In this document: positions 14,692 through 16,704 of the stretch, piece by piece | How positions within the stretch are numbered: the first letter of the stretch is position 1 | Layout: each line of letters starts with the position of its first letter | From: SHLQ01 sp964562985 | GTDB taxonomy: Bacteria > Actinomycetota > Acidimicrobiia > Acidimicrobiales > SHLQ01 | Reading direction: 5' to 3' | DNA length: 16,704 nt | Assembly (NCBI GenBank): GCA_964562985.1 | Contig: CAZLWE010000069.1 | Span: forward strand, 1-16,704 | Program-made: the position numbers and the translations under genes | The notes under the pieces: generated by a model | Seen by the model: only the letters and a program-made list of their open reading frames with translations | What the model was told of the DNA's origin: nothing | Databases searched by the model: none

Positions 14692-15494
14692 GTGTTCACA
14701 AGCTGGTCCATGACCGCCCGTATCTCTCCCTCGCTCAAGCGACCTTGCCAGTTGAGGACGACCTCGCCGTCGTCGTTAATGAACATCCACCAGGGCTGAT
14801 AGGTGACGTCTAGGTTGAACCAGAAGTGGCCGTCGAGATCGGCGAGGTGCGTGATATGGGAGAGGTCATGACGGTCGACGAAGTCCTGCATACTCGCTTC
14901 GTCTGACACGCCCGCCACACCGACGATCTCGACCTGGTCGGCGAACTCGGTGGAGAGGGCATTGACTCGGGGAGCTTCGGCGTTGCACCAAACGCACCAC
15001 GGGGCCCAGAACCACAGGACCACGTCTTGGCCGAGGTATTGGCTGACGTCGACCTCGGGCCCGCCGACCGATCGCAGCGAGACTTGCAGTGCGTCGGCTA
15101 CCGAGGTTCGCGGGTTGCCGCCCCCGAATGCGGGGGCACGGCCACTCTCACTCAACGCGGCGACGATTGGAGTATCGACAAGGTCGAGGGGTGCTACGTC
15201 GACTGGCGCTTCGAGAACTTCCTGGTCACCCGAATCGACCTCGGTCACGATTGCTTCTGTTGTGGCCGTGGTGTCGGCCGTGTCAGCGCCGGTGGTACCG
15301 GTCGCCGGATCGGGCTGGGTGGTGGTCGTCTCGATTTGTGCAGCATCAGCCGACTCTGCCGCTTGCACCGCTGGACTGTTTTCAATCGATGTAGTTTCAA
15401 TCGATGTAGAACACGCAGCGATGCCTACGGCGAGAACCCCGAACAAAGCCCAGCGCAATCTGGCGCTCCGGACTCCTTGAGATGTTCTAGCCAT
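14688..15494 (-). CDS. Thioredoxin-like (TlpA/ResA-type) lipoprotein
   Basis: A 268-residue exported redox protein. The signal peptide ends in the lipobox GIAAC (Cys28). Residues about 29-90 are a threonine/alanine-rich linker that contains a duplicated TSIE peptide. The thioredoxin-fold domain begins near residue 130 and carries the active-site WCVWC, with Cys167 and Cys170, preceded by VVLWFWAP. Later come the cis-proline-like segment TYQPWWMFI and a C-terminal GRLSEGEI. TlpA/ResA relatives reduce or rearrange disulfides of exported proteins, for example in cytochrome c maturation. A strong ribosome binding site (GGAGG on the minus strand, complement of 15499-15503) precedes the ATG. The coupled downstream lipoprotein has a possible cysteine pair and may be a client; that is inference. 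Confidence 0.88.
   Translation of the reverse strand: MARTSQGVRSARLRWALFGVLAVGIAACSTSIETTSIENSPAVQAAESADAAQIETTTTQPDPATGTTGADTADTTATTEAIVTEVDSGDQEVLEAPVDVAPLDLVDTPIVAALSESGRAPAFGGGNPRTSVADALQVSLRSVGGPEVDVSQYLGQDVVLWFWAPWCVWCNAEAPRVNALSTEFADQVEIVGVAGVSDEASMQDFVDRHDLSHITHLADLDGHFWFNLDVTYQPWWMFINDDGEVVLNWQGRLSEGEIRAVMDQLVNT
15380..15409 (-). repeat. Tandem 15-nt duplication in the thioredoxin-like gene
   Basis: Two exact head-to-tail copies of TTTCAATCGATGTAG (15380-15394 and 15395-15409). On the coding strand they give the repeated peptide TSIETTSIEN just after the lipobox cysteine, in the flexible linker. This looks like a slippage duplication that keeps the frame. Confidence 0.9.
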
Positions 15495-15556
15495 CGTGCC
15501 TCCGTGTCGGTGAGAAAAGCGTAGGACACGAGCGCCCGCAGCGGATGTCGCTATGG

Positions 15557-16369
15557 CTAGACCGTGGGTCGACGGCGAGACCGCAGGTACCAGCCGGCGC
15601 CGCCTGCGAGTACACCAGCGCCCGCGACGAGTGCCCCGGTCTTGGCGTGTTCCCCGACTCGTTCACGAAGGGGTACCGGGTTCGAGAACTCACGGACTTC
15701 CCAGCCGCGTTCGTGGGCTTCCTTGGCGAGGCCGCGATCGGGGTTGACCACGATTGGATGACCGACGGCTTCGAGCATCGGGAGGTCGGTGATCGAGTCG
15801 GTGTAGGCGTAGCTGGCAGAAAGGTCGAGGTCGTGTTCGAGGGCTAGGGCCTCCATGGCATCAACCTTGAATGGTCCGAACGAGTAGAACTCGACGTCTC
15901 CGGTGTACTTACCGCTTCGGTCGACTTCGGGAATCGTTGCGACAGCGCCGTCGGCGCCGAGGTGGCGTGACAACGGGACGACGATCTCTTCAGGAGACGC
16001 GGACACCATGAAGATCTTGTGCCCGGCAGCGCGATGGGCGGAGATCTCCTCCAGGGCCTCTCGATACACGATGGGGTCGATAACGTCCTGGAGAGCCCCG
16101 CTCACGAGATCGCTCACCTCTCGCTGATCCCAACCGGTACAGATCTGTAACGCGTTGTTACGCATGTCCTCCATACGCTCATGGCTGGCGCCCAAATACA
16201 TGAACATCAGTCGGCCCCATACCGCTCGAAAGATCAGGCGTGTGGAGATAAAGCCAGCATCTTTGAGGGCAGGACTAAAGGCGAACAGCGCCGCGCTGGC
16301 GATGGTCGTCTTGTCGAGGTCAAAAAAGGCACCGATATTGGAGGAGCGAGCGGTGTTCGTCGCGGCCAT
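15557..16369 (-). CDS. HAD-IB family phosphatase with C-terminal membrane segment
   Basis: A 270-residue haloacid-dehalogenase-superfamily hydrolase of the SerB-like IB subfamily. Motif I is FFDLDKT with nucleophile Asp17 and Asp19, motif II is the Ser in MVSASPEE, motif III a lysine in GPFKVDAM, and motif IV TDSITDLPM with Asp191 and Asp195. A helical cap lies between motifs I and II. Relatives dephosphorylate phosphoserine or lysophospholipids. The tail holds a glycine/alanine-rich hydrophobic segment (about 245-262) followed by RSRRRP, which looks like a single membrane anchor and suggests a membrane-bound substrate. There is no clear ribosome binding site upstream; TAGTGT on the minus strand about 7 nt before the ATG could be a leaderless -10. 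The gap to the next gene is 62 nt. Confidence 0.88.
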   Translation of the reverse strand: MAATNTARSSNIGAFFDLDKTTIASAALFAFSPALKDAGFISTRLIFRAVWGRLMFMYLGASHERMEDMRNNALQICTGWDQREVSDLVSGALQDVIDPIVYREALEEISAHRAAGHKIFMVSASPEEIVVPLSRHLGADGAVATIPEVDRSGKYTGDVEFYSFGPFKVDAMEALALEHDLDLSASYAYTDSITDLPMLEAVGHPIVVNPDRGLAKEAHERGWEVREFSNPVPLRERVGEHAKTGALVAGAGVLAGGAGWYLRSRRRPTV

Positions 16370-16386
16370 AGATCCACACTAGGAGG

Positions 16387-16650
16387 TTGGGGCGCTCGTA
16401 CTTGGGCATCCCCCGCGGGTCGGTATTGGTTTCGTGGGATCTCGGAGGCGACCGTGCGAATCGTTCGATCGCGGTGCGTCGCTACGTGACGACTGCGGCA
16501 GATTCGTACTTCGTGTTCTTCGACAGCACTTCTGGTGATGTGGGTACCTACCTCGACACGGCTCCTCCGGCGAATGCTGGACTCGGTTATGTCATTCGTG
16601 GTCTCGACCCAGTAGAAGACTTCGACTGTGGCACCCCTGCTCCGGCTTGA
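16387..16650 (+). pseudogene. Possible remnant of a secreted-protein domain
   Basis: An 87-codon open frame with only a TTG as a possible first codon, and that TTG directly abuts AGGAGG (16381-16386) with no spacer. An in-frame TAG at 16369 closes it upstream. The translation has SVLVSWDLGG, then SYFVFFD, TYLDTAPPANAG and LGYVIRGL, and ends in DCGTPAPA. This order faintly resembles a fibronectin-III or similar beta-sandwich domain at the end of an extracellular protein. It lacks a signal peptide. It may be a decayed fragment, a small gene with a TTG start, or chance. The reading of its origin is weak. Confidence 0.3.
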
Positions 16651-16704
16651 TCCGGCGCCACCGGCTCCCGCTGATCCGGTGAACCAAAACAGACATACGT
16701 AACT
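16651..16704. other. Non-coding right edge
   Basis: Contains two copies of GATCCGG (16650-16656 and 16672-16678) and the palindrome TACGTA near the end. No gene, promoter or terminator could be supported in these bases. Confidence 0.4.

Overview
The window is high-GC DNA with tightly packed genes, frequent GTG starts and 1-4 nt gene overlaps. Two lipoproteins carry threonine-rich stalks. This suggests an actinobacterium, possibly of the Acidimicrobiia (Ilumatobacter-like), but that placement is inference from style and gene content, since no rRNA or other marker is present. I see no tRNA, rRNA, CRISPR array, transposase or integrase.

Positions 1-10705 (+ strand) look like a myo-inositol (or related cyclitol) catabolic locus. 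It begins with the tail of a sugar-type ABC permease and a single-module ABC ATPase, then an IolC-like PfkB kinase. After an 82-nt gap holding a perfect 10-bp inverted repeat comes a long same-strand run: a Gfo/Idh/MocA dehydrogenase, a 187-nt leader, iolD, an RmlD-like reductase/epimerase, iolG, an SDR, iolB, a LacD-like class I aldolase and a second SDR. Expected chemistry: uptake; oxidation to inosose (IolG); dehydration (IolE, not in the window); ring hydrolysis (IolD); isomerisation (IolB); phosphorylation (IolC); aldol cleavage. The usual class II aldolase IolJ is absent, and the LacD-like protein sits where it would be expected. IolA and IolE are also absent and may lie outside the window.

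Positions 10730-12367 (- strand) encode an AMP-forming acyl-CoA ligase convergent with the iol run. Its 5' region carries a second inverted repeat built from the same 8-mer (CTGTGGTC/GACCACAG) as the iol repeat, which hints at a shared regulator.

Positions 12519-16369 are an unrelated mixed region: a lipoprotein of the PQQ glucose/sorbosone dehydrogenase family and a YjdM/PhnA zinc-ribbon protein on +, then a coupled pair (thioredoxin-like lipoprotein followed by a small cysteine-containing lipoprotein) and a HAD-IB phosphatase with a C-terminal membrane anchor on -. The right end (16387-16650) holds a short open frame that may be the remnant of a secreted protein.

The points most worth checking are the non-canonical enzyme set of the inositol locus, the shared inverted repeat, and mutually exclusive pairings in the iolD leader that could cover its ribosome binding site.
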